Source of the DNA: Gemmatimonadota bacterium
Lineage (GTDB): Bacteria; Gemmatimonadota; Gemmatimonadetes; Longimicrobiales; Gaopeijiaceae
Length of the DNA stretch: 37,080 nucleotides
Assembly: GCA_024638325.1 (NCBI GenBank)
Contig: JAHEKM010000004.1
Location: 15,380 to 52,459 of the forward strand
Direction: 5' to 3'
Within the stretch, counting starts at the first letter, position 1, and every line of letters starts with the position of its first letter. Position numbers and translations under genes: made by a program. The notes beneath the pieces were generated by a model that worked only from the letters and a program-made list of their open reading frames with translations, was not told the DNA's origin and ran no database searches. Shown piece by piece: positions 9,029 to 16,292 of this stretch.

Positions 9029-9518
9029 AGTGCGTCATGCCCTCCTCGGGCGAAAGCTCCCGGAGGCTGTCCTCGAGCCGCATGTACCAGGGCTCGTTCA
9101 CCGAGTCCCGGTAGAAGTAGAGGATGAACTCGCGTTCCTCGATGCGCTCGTCCAGTAGCAGCTTCGCCCTCACCCGCATGCGGATTCGGGCCCGTAGCCC
9201 GCTGGAGTCGATCTCGGCGAGGACGACTTCGTAGTCCATGACATCGAGCGCCTCCGGCCGCACCTGAAAGAGCCGCTGGAGAAGGAACGGAATGTCGACC
9301 GTCTCCATGAGCTCGGGCGCGTGGTAGCTGGCCGCCGAGACGAAGTCCTTGAACTGGATGTCCTCCATGAAGTCCATGGAAATCCGGCGCAGGATGCCCC
9401 GGTCGCCTCCCAGTGGCAGCCCCATGGTCCAGAAGGCCGCACCCGAGACGTGGGCAACCGTGAGGTAACCGCCACCGAGGACGGCCACCGCCGCCAGCAC
9501 GGTGAGAGGCTTCTTCAT
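9027..9518 (-). CDS. Membrane-anchored protein of unknown function, ABC transporter partner
   Basis: 163 residues from the ATG at 9518. An in-frame extension to 9665 is possible but would overlap the permease gene and encodes unlikely sequence. The start chosen forms an ATGA overlap with the permease stop. One N-terminal hydrophobic helix (about residues 4-28) anchors a soluble domain of about 130 residues presumably outside the membrane. The soluble domain is acidic and mixed alpha/beta, with segments such as MDFMEDIQFKDFVSAASYH and REFILYFYRDSVNEPWYMRLED. It resembles no family I can name. As the last gene of a four-gene operon with an ABCG-type transporter it may be an accessory subunit or a transported-substrate factor. 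Confidence 0.75.
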   Translation of the reverse strand: MKKPLTVLAAVAVLGGGYLTVAHVSGAAFWTMGLPLGGDRGILRRISMDFMEDIQFKDFVSAASYHAPELMETVDIPFLLQRLFQVRPEALDVMDYEVVLAEIDSSGLRARIRMRVRAKLLLDERIEEREFILYFYRDSVNEPWYMRLEDSLRELSPEEGMTH

Positions 9519-10252
9519 GTCACGATCTCCCGCTTGGGGATCAGCGCCAACATCGCCGCGCCGATGAGGGCCGCGGCCATCACCACCAATACGGCGAACG
9601 AGAGCGCCACCATCAACCATCGCGGCTCGAGCGCCGCGCTCTCCTCGAACACCCGGTAGGCCCAATGCACCGGCATGAGCTTCTCCACGACCGCTACGGT
9701 GTCACTGTAGAGGTTATCAGGGATCGCCAGCTCCGAAAACAAGATTTGTGGAAGCAGCAGGAGCGGGACAGCGAACACCGCGCGCTCCTGCGTCCTCGCC
9801 AGGGCGCTCACCACGAGTCCGAGGCCGGTGCCCGTGAGCGAGGCTCCGAAGAGCGCCAGCATCTCCACAGCCATCGGACCACGCAGTCCGAGGTTCCATT
9901 CGACGGCCCCTTGGAGGAGCACGACCTGCACCGCCCCGACGCCGGCGAGCACGCGCACCTTCGACAGGACGTAGTCGCGGGGTCGCACCCCGAAGAGCCG
10001 CTCCCGCTCCAGGATCGGTCGCTCCTTTACGATCTCGCGGCAGGCATTGATGCAACCGAACCAGACCGCCGCGAGGCAGAGCACGAAGTAGAGCCCAGGC
10101 GTGTCTCGCTCGATGGAACCCCACACGACCGAGCACAGCCAGCCGATGAGCGGTGCCTGCCCCAGGAGGAGCAGGAGACCGCCGGCGTCGGAGAAGAGAC
10201 AGTCGCGGTAGCGAGCCGCGAGGATCTGGGTGTGTGTGCGGGCCGGGCTCAT
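9515..10252 (-). CDS. ABC-2 type (ABCG-like) transporter permease
   Basis: 245 residues from the ATG at 10252, which overlaps the ATPase stop as ATGA; a longer frame to 10324 would run into the ATPase gene. About six hydrophobic segments are visible, including LLLLLGQAPLIGWLCSVVW, LYFVLCLAAVWFGCINACREI, EMLALFGASLTGTGLGLVV, VFAVPLLLLPQILFSELAIP and a final helix before PKREIVT. The CREIVKERPILERERLFGV segment is characteristic of the connecting region of ABCG/White-type half-transporter permeases. Eukaryotic ABCG proteins carry ATPase and permease in one chain; here they are two coupled genes. The substrate is unknown. Confidence 0.87.
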   Translation of the reverse strand: MSPARTHTQILAARYRDCLFSDAGGLLLLLGQAPLIGWLCSVVWGSIERDTPGLYFVLCLAAVWFGCINACREIVKERPILERERLFGVRPRDYVLSKVRVLAGVGAVQVVLLQGAVEWNLGLRGPMAVEMLALFGASLTGTGLGLVVSALARTQERAVFAVPLLLLPQILFSELAIPDNLYSDTVAVVEKLMPVHWAYRVFEESAALEPRWLMVALSFAVLVVMAAALIGAAMLALIPKREIVT

Positions 10253-11070
10253 CAGCGCGGTACTCGCCCCGGGCGGAGCCTGAAGAGGCGCTGGACGGTG
10301 TCGGCCGCGGCCAGAGTGCTCCACGCCGAGGGGGGCTGTTTCTCCAGTTGGTGGAACAGGTCCTCGTAGCGGTCGACCCGGAAGAAGGTCAGCGCCTCCC
10401 GCGGGGGACCGAAGTACGCGACGTGCCCGCCGACCAGCACGCAGAGCGCGTCTGCCAGGTCGAGGCTTCCCATGGCGTGGGTCGCTACCAGCACGATGCG
10501 TCCCCCCGCGGCGACCTCGGCGAGCAGCTCCATGGTGCGCGCCTCGAGGCCCGGATCGAGCCCGGACGTGGGCTCGTCCAGAATCAGCAGGTCGGGGCTG
10601 GTGAGGAGCTCCAGGGCGACCGCGACGCGCTTGCGTTGTCCTCCTGAGAGACGACGGATGCGGGAGCGGGCTCGCTCCTCGAGGCCGACCTGCCGCAAGA
10701 CCTCCTCGACGCGGTTCGCCCGCTCGTCTTCGGTCGCCTCGGGGAGTCGGAGCTCGGCCGCGTAGGAGAGCTCCCTCTCCACCCTCAGGCCGCGATGGAG
10801 CGCGTCGTCCTGTGGCACATACCCCATCGCCACGGAGTCCGTCCCACCCTCGTCGCCAGTGCCGATGCGCACCGTGCCCTCGGCGGCTTCACGGAGGCCG
10901 AGCAGGACGCGGATGAGCGTACTCTTGCCCGCACCCGAAGGCCCGATGAGGGCGCACATCTCGCCCGGGTGGAGCGTGAGCGTCACGCCCTCGAGGATGT
11001 TCCTTCCCCCGGCTCGAACGCCTACGCCGTCCAGGCGGAGCGCCCGGGTCGCTCCATTCGTGGACGTCAC
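10252..11070 (-). CDS. ABCG-like ABC transporter ATP-binding protein
   Basis: 272 residues from a GTG at 11070; the frame is open to 11211 but that extension lies inside the rhodanese gene. Walker A is GPSGAGKST, the signature is LSGGQRKRVAVALELL and Walker B with D-loop is LLILDEPTSGLD; the switch His is in VATHA. The RKRV form of the signature and the PREALTFF C-terminal segment are typical of ABCG-family ATPases. It pairs with the permease encoded immediately after it (4-nt overlap). It follows the rhodanese gene by 37 nt, so the four genes are probably one transcript. Confidence 0.9.
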   Translation of the reverse strand: MTSTNGATRALRLDGVGVRAGGRNILEGVTLTLHPGEMCALIGPSGAGKSTLIRVLLGLREAAEGTVRIGTGDEGGTDSVAMGYVPQDDALHRGLRVERELSYAAELRLPEATEDERANRVEEVLRQVGLEERARSRIRRLSGGQRKRVAVALELLTSPDLLILDEPTSGLDPGLEARTMELLAEVAAGGRIVLVATHAMGSLDLADALCVLVGGHVAYFGPPREALTFFRVDRYEDLFHQLEKQPPSAWSTLAAADTVQRLFRLRPGRVPR

Positions 11071-11107
11071 GTGTGCCCTGCTCGAGCGGATCCTGCGGTC
11101 GTGCGAG

Positions 11108-11527
11108 CTAGCGCTCGACCATCGGCAGCCCGGCGGCTGCCCACGCGTTGAACCCGCCCTCGAGGGAATAGACCTGCGTATAGCCGAGCCCGGCCAGCGT
11201 CGTCGCCGCACGGTCGCTCATGGGTCCTGAACGACAGTACAGCACCACCGGCGCGTCCTTGTCCTCCGGGAGCTGGTCAAGGTGGTCCGTGACCTCGTTG
11301 AAGGCGATGGATACGTCGGTGCCCACGATGTCGCCCTGGTAGGGAATATGCGTGTTCACGAGCAACGGTCGGTCCCCTCCCAACATTCCCTGGAGCTCGG
11401 CCACCGAGACCTTCCAATAGGAGCCACCCTGGACCTCCACGCGGTCGCCGACCTGTGCGGCTGCGGTCGCCGGCAGGAGCGCCAGCGCCAGGAGGGGTAA
11501 GAGTCGTGAAAACAAGCGCGCGTTCAT
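11108..11527 (-). CDS. Periplasmic rhodanese-like sulfurtransferase
   Basis: 139 residues from the ATG at 11527; upstream in-frame starts to 11701 cross the divergent gene and were rejected. A Sec signal peptide (about 1-25, ending TAAAQ) is followed by a single rhodanese domain with LLVNTHIPYQGDIVG, the active-site cysteine in VVLYCRSGPMSDRAA and the C-terminal VYSLEGGFNAWAAAGLPM. The six-residue active loop CRSGPM is the size expected for sulfur rather than phosphate substrates. It heads the ABC-transporter operon and is divergent from a DUF2892 membrane protein, the partner domain of rhodanese in YgaP. Confidence 0.88.
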   Translation of the reverse strand: MNARLFSRLLPLLALALLPATAAAQVGDRVEVQGGSYWKVSVAELQGMLGGDRPLLVNTHIPYQGDIVGTDVSIAFNEVTDHLDQLPEDKDAPVVLYCRSGPMSDRAATTLAGLGYTQVYSLEGGFNAWAAAGLPMVER

Positions 11528-11668
11528 TCGGTCGGCTCCGGTCTGCGGGAACGATACCGGCAAAGTAACCTGGCTCTCGCCGGTCCGCCGCAGGGGGGCG
11601 GCGGTCGGGATCTTCGGACGTCTCCCATGGATTTGCCTATTGGAGTGCACAGAATCCAGGAGATCGAG

Positions 11669-11875
11669 ATGGCCAGCAGGTTCTTCAGCCGGAATGAACA
11701 TGGTGTCGAGCGGATGATCCGAGTTGCACTGGGGCTCGCGTTGCTCAGCCTCGTCTTCGTCGGGCCCCAGACGATGTGGGGCCTGATCGGTATCGTGCCG
11801 CTGGTGACCGGGCTCGCGGGCACGTGTCCGCTGTACTCGATACTCGGCGTCAGTACGTGCGGCCGCCGTGCGTAG
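11669..11875 (+). CDS. DUF2892/YgaP-like two-helix membrane protein
   Basis: 68 residues from the ATG at 11669, chosen over an in-frame ATG at 11627 because AGGAG lies 7 nt upstream and the family begins at this point. The opening NEHGVERMIRVALGLALL matches the NVGxxDRxIRxxLGxxLL start of the DUF2892 family. Two membrane helices (about 17-34 and 37-56) and the typical GTCPLYSILGVSTC end, with two Cys residues, follow. In Escherichia coli YgaP this domain is fused to a rhodanese; here a rhodanese gene lies divergently 141 nt away. A role in sulfur or cyanide-related chemistry at the membrane is inference. Confidence 0.85.
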   Translation: MASRFFSRNEHGVERMIRVALGLALLSLVFVGPQTMWGLIGIVPLVTGLAGTCPLYSILGVSTCGRRA

Positions 11876-11880
11876 GGGCG

Positions 11881-11908
11881 GAGCCCGGAGGGTCAGCCCT
11901 CCGGGCTC
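11881..11908. terminator. Bidirectional terminator-like hairpin
   Basis: A perfect 12-bp stem, GAGCCCGGAGGG (11881-11892) and CCCTCCGGGCTC (11897-11908), has a 4-nt TCAG loop. It lies 5 nt beyond the plus-strand DUF2892 stop codon and extends into the last codons of the convergent TetR gene; the loop contains part of the TetR stop. No long T run follows on either strand, but the stem is the strongest in the window. Confidence 0.65.
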
Positions 11909-12528
11909 GCCAGGTACGCGGCGATCATCCCCTTGGCGGCCTTCCCGACCGCCTGTAGGTCGGTTGCCTCCGGATCGATCAGGTACTGAGAGGCAGTGCC
12001 TCGCAACATGCCCAGGACGGCGGTGACCAGCGCGTGAAGGTCGACTCCCTCGGGGATCTCGCCACGCGTCTGCGCTGCCGCGAGCCGGGCCTTCAGGTAC
12101 GTGCGAACCTGTCCATTGAGGTCAGCGATGTCTGGCCTGAGCTCCTCGAGCGACGTGATGCTCTCCGCCTGGAGCGCGAGAATCGCGCGGTAGCGGGCGC
12201 TGTCCGCTTCGAGCGCGACGATGTAGCGGTCGACCCACGCCTCTAGGATGTCGCGGTCGGGGACCGGATCGACGCGGGGAACCGTGTCGAGCTGGAACCC
12301 CTCCTTGATCAGCCCCACCAACGAGCGAGCGAGACCGAGCTTGGAGCCGAAGTGCTGCGTGACCAGCCCCCTGCTGTACCCCGCCGCTGTACCGATCTGG
12401 GCGACGGTCGTGCCGGCGAAGCCCTGGACGGCGATGAGCTCCAACGCGGCGCGGAGCAGCCTGGCCTCGGACTCGGCCCGGCGCTCCGATTGCGTTCGTG
12501 ACTCGGTGCTGGTGGGTGGTTGGCTCAT
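11893..12528 (-). CDS. TetR/AcrR family transcriptional regulator
   Basis: 211 residues. The N-terminal DNA-binding domain (about 20-65) shows the TetR pattern: LLRAALELIAVQGFAGTTVAQIGTAAGYSRGLVTQHFGSKLGL, here with VTQHF in place of the common LYxHF. A helical ligand/dimerisation domain follows. The target is not evident. The DUF2892 gene is convergent and the TPR/cytochrome operon lies upstream on the same strand, so only autoregulation or a distant target can be suggested. No clear operator palindrome was found in the 75-nt upstream gap. Confidence 0.9.
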   Translation of the reverse strand: MSQPPTSTESRTQSERRAESEARLLRAALELIAVQGFAGTTVAQIGTAAGYSRGLVTQHFGSKLGLARSLVGLIKEGFQLDTVPRVDPVPDRDILEAWVDRYIVALEADSARYRAILALQAESITSLEELRPDIADLNGQVRTYLKARLAAAQTRGEIPEGVDLHALVTAVLGMLRGTASQYLIDPEATDLQAVGKAAKGMIAAYLASPEG

Positions 12529-12603
12529 GCGCTTCGGCTGGTGGGCAGACCATCAAATAAGGCCGTTCCGCCTCTGCGCCTCAACCGCGGCGGAAGCCGG
12601 GTC

Positions 12604-13047
12604 TCACCACCGCATCGTGTTCAGGGCCTCGACGTCGGCGGGAAGCTCGCGCGCCCCGGGTTCGCGTCCGTTCAACTCGAGCATGTACGCCACGACCGCT
12701 GCGTACTCGGCGAGCGATAGGCTGCCCGGTGCGTCCTGGGGCATGGACGCGCTGACGTGCTGAAAGAGGTGGCCCACGGGCTCGGCGACCCAGGTGAACT
12801 CGAAGATCGGGCCGGTGAACTCGTTGCGGCCGTGGCAGACGCTGCAGACTGAGCCGAATACCCGGCGACCACGCTCAGCCTGTTCGGCGGTGTAGAAGGC
12901 GGGGATGAACTCGACAGACCCGGGAGCGACGGTGGCTGAAGCTGGCGCCTCGACACCCGGGCCCCCGCCGCAGCCGACGACGGCCCCCACGACGACGAGA
13001 AGCCGGGCGACGCTAGCGCGCCCCCGGCTCCCGTCCCTCCGCGTCAT
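12604..13047 (-). CDS. Lipoprotein c-type cytochrome
   Basis: 147 residues. An N-terminal hydrophobic segment ends in a lipobox-like AVVGC, giving a predicted lipid-anchored protein, probably in the periplasm. A single CxxCH haem-binding site, CSVCHGR, lies at about residues 68-74. The distal methionine is probably that in SASMPQDAPGSLSLAEYAAVVAYML, the usual C-terminal helix of class I cytochrome c. It begins 23 nt after the TPR gene stop on the same strand, so the two are probably co-transcribed. A role in electron transfer to a periplasmic dehydrogenase is plausible, but none is encoded nearby. Confidence 0.87.
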   Translation of the reverse strand: MTRRDGSRGRASVARLLVVVGAVVGCGGGPGVEAPASATVAPGSVEFIPAFYTAEQAERGRRVFGSVCSVCHGRNEFTGPIFEFTWVAEPVGHLFQHVSASMPQDAPGSLSLAEYAAVVAYMLELNGREPGARELPADVEALNTMRW

Positions 13048-13070
13048 GCGAGGCTCAGACCCGCGATCGC

Positions 13071-14663
13071 TCAGAAGATCGAGCGCTGGATCACCACGTC
13101 CGCCCGGGGCCAGACCCGGTCGAAGTCGGCTCGGGCCTGGTCGGCTTCAGCGTTCTTCCCCTGGGCGCGAAGGGCTTTCTCGAGTCCGAAGTATGACCAG
13201 CCGTTGTCGGGATGCTCCTCGAGCGCGGCGCGGTACACGCGTTCGGCGTCGGCGTAGCGCTCGGCTTCGAGCAGTGCGTCGCCCAGCCAATGACGAGGGG
13301 AGAAGTTCAGCGGCTCCGGCTCGTCGTAGCGCAGCCCATCGTCGGTCTCGACCGCACGCTCCAGCACCTCGATGGCCTCGTCGAGCATGCCTCCGGCCCG
13401 GAAGATCTCGGCCCTCAGAATGTCGCCGCTGATGCCGAGGAGGTCCTCGGCGGCATGAGCGCGCATGCGGGTGCTGTCCCCGAGCTCCATCGCCTTCTGA
13501 TCCACGCGCTCCAGATAGACCGCCGCGCTGTCCGGCGCTCCGGTTCGCAGGTGCGCGTAGCCGCGGGAGAACTCCCAGAGTCCCTTGTACAGTTGGTTCT
13601 CCGGCTCCTCGGTCAGCCCGAGCACTTGCTGGAACTCACCGAACCGCAGCAGGACCAGAGAGTGGTAGAAAACGCCCCCATCCACCTGTCTGGCGTACTC
13701 CTCGGCGGCGGCGGTGCTGACCTGTCCCTGCCCGTCCATCGATCCGGCGAAGAAGAGCATGTGCAGGTTGTGGGTGCCCCCGTACGACACGCCGCGCCCC
13801 TCGGCCGAGCGGTCGTCGGAGCGCCACGCCATTGCATTGGATCGGACCGCCTTACCCCACCTCCCGATCACGTTGTACGTGTGTGACGGCATGTGGTTGA
13901 GATGGCTGGATCCGGGCACGGCCGTCATGAGCAGGTCGGCGCACGCCTCGGCCTTGTACGCCACCTCGGTCGCCTCGGTTGCGTGGATGTAGAGATGGCA
14001 TGCGCCGGGGTGCTCGATGTTCTGAGCGAGCACGCCCTCGAGCGTCGCGTGGATGCCCTGCACGAACGGGTCGGAGGTCTCGTAGCCCCAGCGTGCGGTG
14101 TTGAGGAGCATCAAGGACTCGGCATAGAGGGTGCCGACGTCGTGGTCGTTCGGGTAGGCGCGATAGACCTCCGACATCGCCTGGCTGTACGCGCTGTCCA
14201 GCACCACCCGGTTCTCCTGAGTGTGCTCCTCGGCGTATCGGATGGACATGGCCCGAATGAGCGCTTGCTCGATCGGATCATCGGTCTCGTCGATCAGACC
14301 GATCGCCGCCTGTGCCGCCTCGTACGCCTGCGGCGCGTTCGCGTCCGACATCCGGCTGTTGAGGAAGGGTCCCCGCGCCTGGGCCTCGCCCCAGTAGCAC
14401 ATCGCGCACGTCGGGTCCTGGCGTTGCGCCTCCTCGAAGGAGCGAATCGCGACGGGGTACGTGAAGGCGTACACCATCTGCATGCCCTGGTCGAAGTAGG
14501 CCTGGGCGGTCGGAGACCGGGTCACGATGGGGCGAGTGAAGTCGCCGGTGACCTCGGTCAGGAGGGGAACCTGAGACGTCTCTCCCGTCCCCTCGTTCTG
14601 TGCGGCCAAGGGTGACGAGGCGACGGCCAAGGCCATCAGGAGTGCTGCGAGCGGGCGCGCCAT
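13071..14663 (-). CDS. Secreted tetratricopeptide-repeat protein with conserved His-rich motif
   Basis: 530 residues from the ATG at 14663, which has GGAGG just upstream; a longer frame to 14747 lacks a signal peptide at its start and was not used. A signal peptide (about 1-20, ending PLAAQ) precedes helical repeats: YPVAIRSFEEAQRQDPTCAM near the N-terminus and, near the C-terminus, YADAERVYRAALEEHPDNGW. The middle carries GACHLYIHATEAT and SSHLNHMPSHTYNVIGRWG, whose clustered His residues look metal- or ligand-binding. Proteins with this pattern are widespread but uncharacterised as far as I know. It is coupled to a cytochrome c gene downstream. Confidence 0.82.
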   Translation of the reverse strand: MARPLAALLMALAVASSPLAAQNEGTGETSQVPLLTEVTGDFTRPIVTRSPTAQAYFDQGMQMVYAFTYPVAIRSFEEAQRQDPTCAMCYWGEAQARGPFLNSRMSDANAPQAYEAAQAAIGLIDETDDPIEQALIRAMSIRYAEEHTQENRVVLDSAYSQAMSEVYRAYPNDHDVGTLYAESLMLLNTARWGYETSDPFVQGIHATLEGVLAQNIEHPGACHLYIHATEATEVAYKAEACADLLMTAVPGSSHLNHMPSHTYNVIGRWGKAVRSNAMAWRSDDRSAEGRGVSYGGTHNLHMLFFAGSMDGQGQVSTAAAEEYARQVDGGVFYHSLVLLRFGEFQQVLGLTEEPENQLYKGLWEFSRGYAHLRTGAPDSAAVYLERVDQKAMELGDSTRMRAHAAEDLLGISGDILRAEIFRAGGMLDEAIEVLERAVETDDGLRYDEPEPLNFSPRHWLGDALLEAERYADAERVYRAALEEHPDNGWSYFGLEKALRAQGKNAEADQARADFDRVWPRADVVIQRSIF

Positions 14664-14791
14664 GATCCCTCCATTACTGAGCTTGATGATCGCGTTGATC
14701 TCGTACGGCGCGGGTAGCCGGAACGTTCGGGTCGCCGTGACGCACATTGAGCTTAGAGGCGGGGCGAGTGGGCGGTCAACTGGCGGTCTGC

Positions 14792-16213
14792 TCAGACGAT
14801 GCCACCCCCCGACAGCGCCTTCACCAGTCGGTACAGGAACTCCTGGCCCTCGTAGAAGCTCCGCACCCCGATCCGCTCGTCCTGGCCGTGGGCCCGGTTG
14901 TCGTCCATGTCCGTGAAGATCCCGCTCACGCCGTACACGGGGATGCCCTCACGCCTGAGGTAGAGGCCGTCGGTGGCGCCGGTCGACATCACGGGCAGCA
15001 CGGTCACGCCCGGCCACATCTCCTCGGTGATGCGCTGGATCGGCCCCAGCACCTCGTCGGTCAATGGGGACGGCGGGCTCGGGGTGACCGTGCCGGCCGG
15101 CGTGACCTCGACGTCGTACGGGGCCGCGAGGGCCTGGAGCCGGCGGTGAACGTCGTCCGGGTCGTGATCGGGGAGTATCCTGCAGTTCACGTTCGCGTGG
15201 GCGAGCTGGGGCAGCGCGTTGGTGGCGTGACCGCCGTCGAGCAGGGTCGCCACACACGTCGTCCGCAGGCGGGAGTCGTAGGCGGTATTCGTGGACAGAA
15301 TCCGCGCAGCTCCGGGATCCGACGGGTTGGCCACGATGCGCCGCATGGCCTCCCCAACCTCACCCCCGACGAGGTCCGCCGAGCCGCTGAAGAAGGCGGT
15401 CGTGACCTCGTTCAGCATGATGGGGAAGTCATAGTTCTGCACCGCGAGCAACGCCTGCGAGAGGTCGTAGATCGCGTTCTTGTCCTCGGGCAGGGAAGAG
15501 TGCCCGCCCGGGTTGCGGGCGGTGAAGTCGAAGTTGAGGAACTTCTTCTCCGCCGCTTGCACGTTGTTGGAGATGTGGCGGCCGTTCTCCGACATGCCGC
15601 CGCCACCCTCATTGAGCGCGTATTCAGCGTCGATCAACCCGCGGTGCTCGGCCAGCAGGAACTGGACGCCGTTGCGCGGGCCGCCCTCCTCGTCGGCTGT
15701 GAGAGCCACGATGATGTCGCGGTCGGGGACGTAGCCCTCCTGCCGCAAGCGGATGAGGTTCGCCGCGTAGATCGCGGCCTCGTCCTTGTCGTCCAGGACG
15801 CCCCGACCGTAGAAGTAGCCGTCCCGCTCCGTGAACTCGAACGGATTCAGGTCCGGGCTCCAGTCCTCCGGGAGCGCCTCGACCACGTCGATGTGCGCGA
15901 GGAGCAGGAGGGGGCCCCGCCCGGTGTCCCGCCCCCGGTACCGGACGACGATGTTGCCCTTGGTGGGCGCGTCGTCCGGCACGAGGACGTGGATGTCTTC
16001 GGCCGGGAAGCCCGCTGCGAGGAAGCGGCGCTCAAGGGCGCGGGCGGCGGCGGTGTTGTCCCCTCGGACCGAGTTCGTCGTGTTGATCTCGACGATCTCC
16101 TCGAGGATCGAGCGCGCCAGCTCTGCATGCGGGGCGGGGGCGGGCTGGGCGAGTGCGGCCTGTGGGACGGCCACCAAGGCCAACGCACCCACCGATGCGA
16201 CGAGGACTCTCAT
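14792..16213 (-). CDS. Secreted M20 family metallopeptidase
   Basis: 473 residues with a signal peptide (about 1-22, ending AALAQ). M20 zinc-binding and catalytic segments are in order: LLLLAHIDVV (His and the base-positioning Asp), YGRGVLDDKDE (bridging Asp), TADEEGG (catalytic Glu pair), ALNEGGGG, a dimerisation-domain segment GGHSSLPEDKNAIYDL, and the terminal zinc-ligand region AHGQDERIGVRSF. The full-length family architecture is present. Substrates are likely dipeptides, acyl-amino acids or similar, outside the cytoplasm. GGAG stands 9 nt before the chosen ATG. It is transcribed towards the TPR gene but separated by 128 nt, so it may be independent. Confidence 0.9.
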   Translation of the reverse strand: MRVLVASVGALALVAVPQAALAQPAPAPHAELARSILEEIVEINTTNSVRGDNTAAARALERRFLAAGFPAEDIHVLVPDDAPTKGNIVVRYRGRDTGRGPLLLLAHIDVVEALPEDWSPDLNPFEFTERDGYFYGRGVLDDKDEAAIYAANLIRLRQEGYVPDRDIIVALTADEEGGPRNGVQFLLAEHRGLIDAEYALNEGGGGMSENGRHISNNVQAAEKKFLNFDFTARNPGGHSSLPEDKNAIYDLSQALLAVQNYDFPIMLNEVTTAFFSGSADLVGGEVGEAMRRIVANPSDPGAARILSTNTAYDSRLRTTCVATLLDGGHATNALPQLAHANVNCRILPDHDPDDVHRRLQALAAPYDVEVTPAGTVTPSPPSPLTDEVLGPIQRITEEMWPGVTVLPVMSTGATDGLYLRREGIPVYGVSGIFTDMDDNRAHGQDERIGVRSFYEGQEFLYRLVKALSGGGIV

Positions 16214-16292
16214 GCCATGTCTCCGGAAGCGAAGCGAGCTGACGCGTCGGTAGCGTCGTGCGAGGAGGCCGCGCGCGCAAATACGCGTCGCT

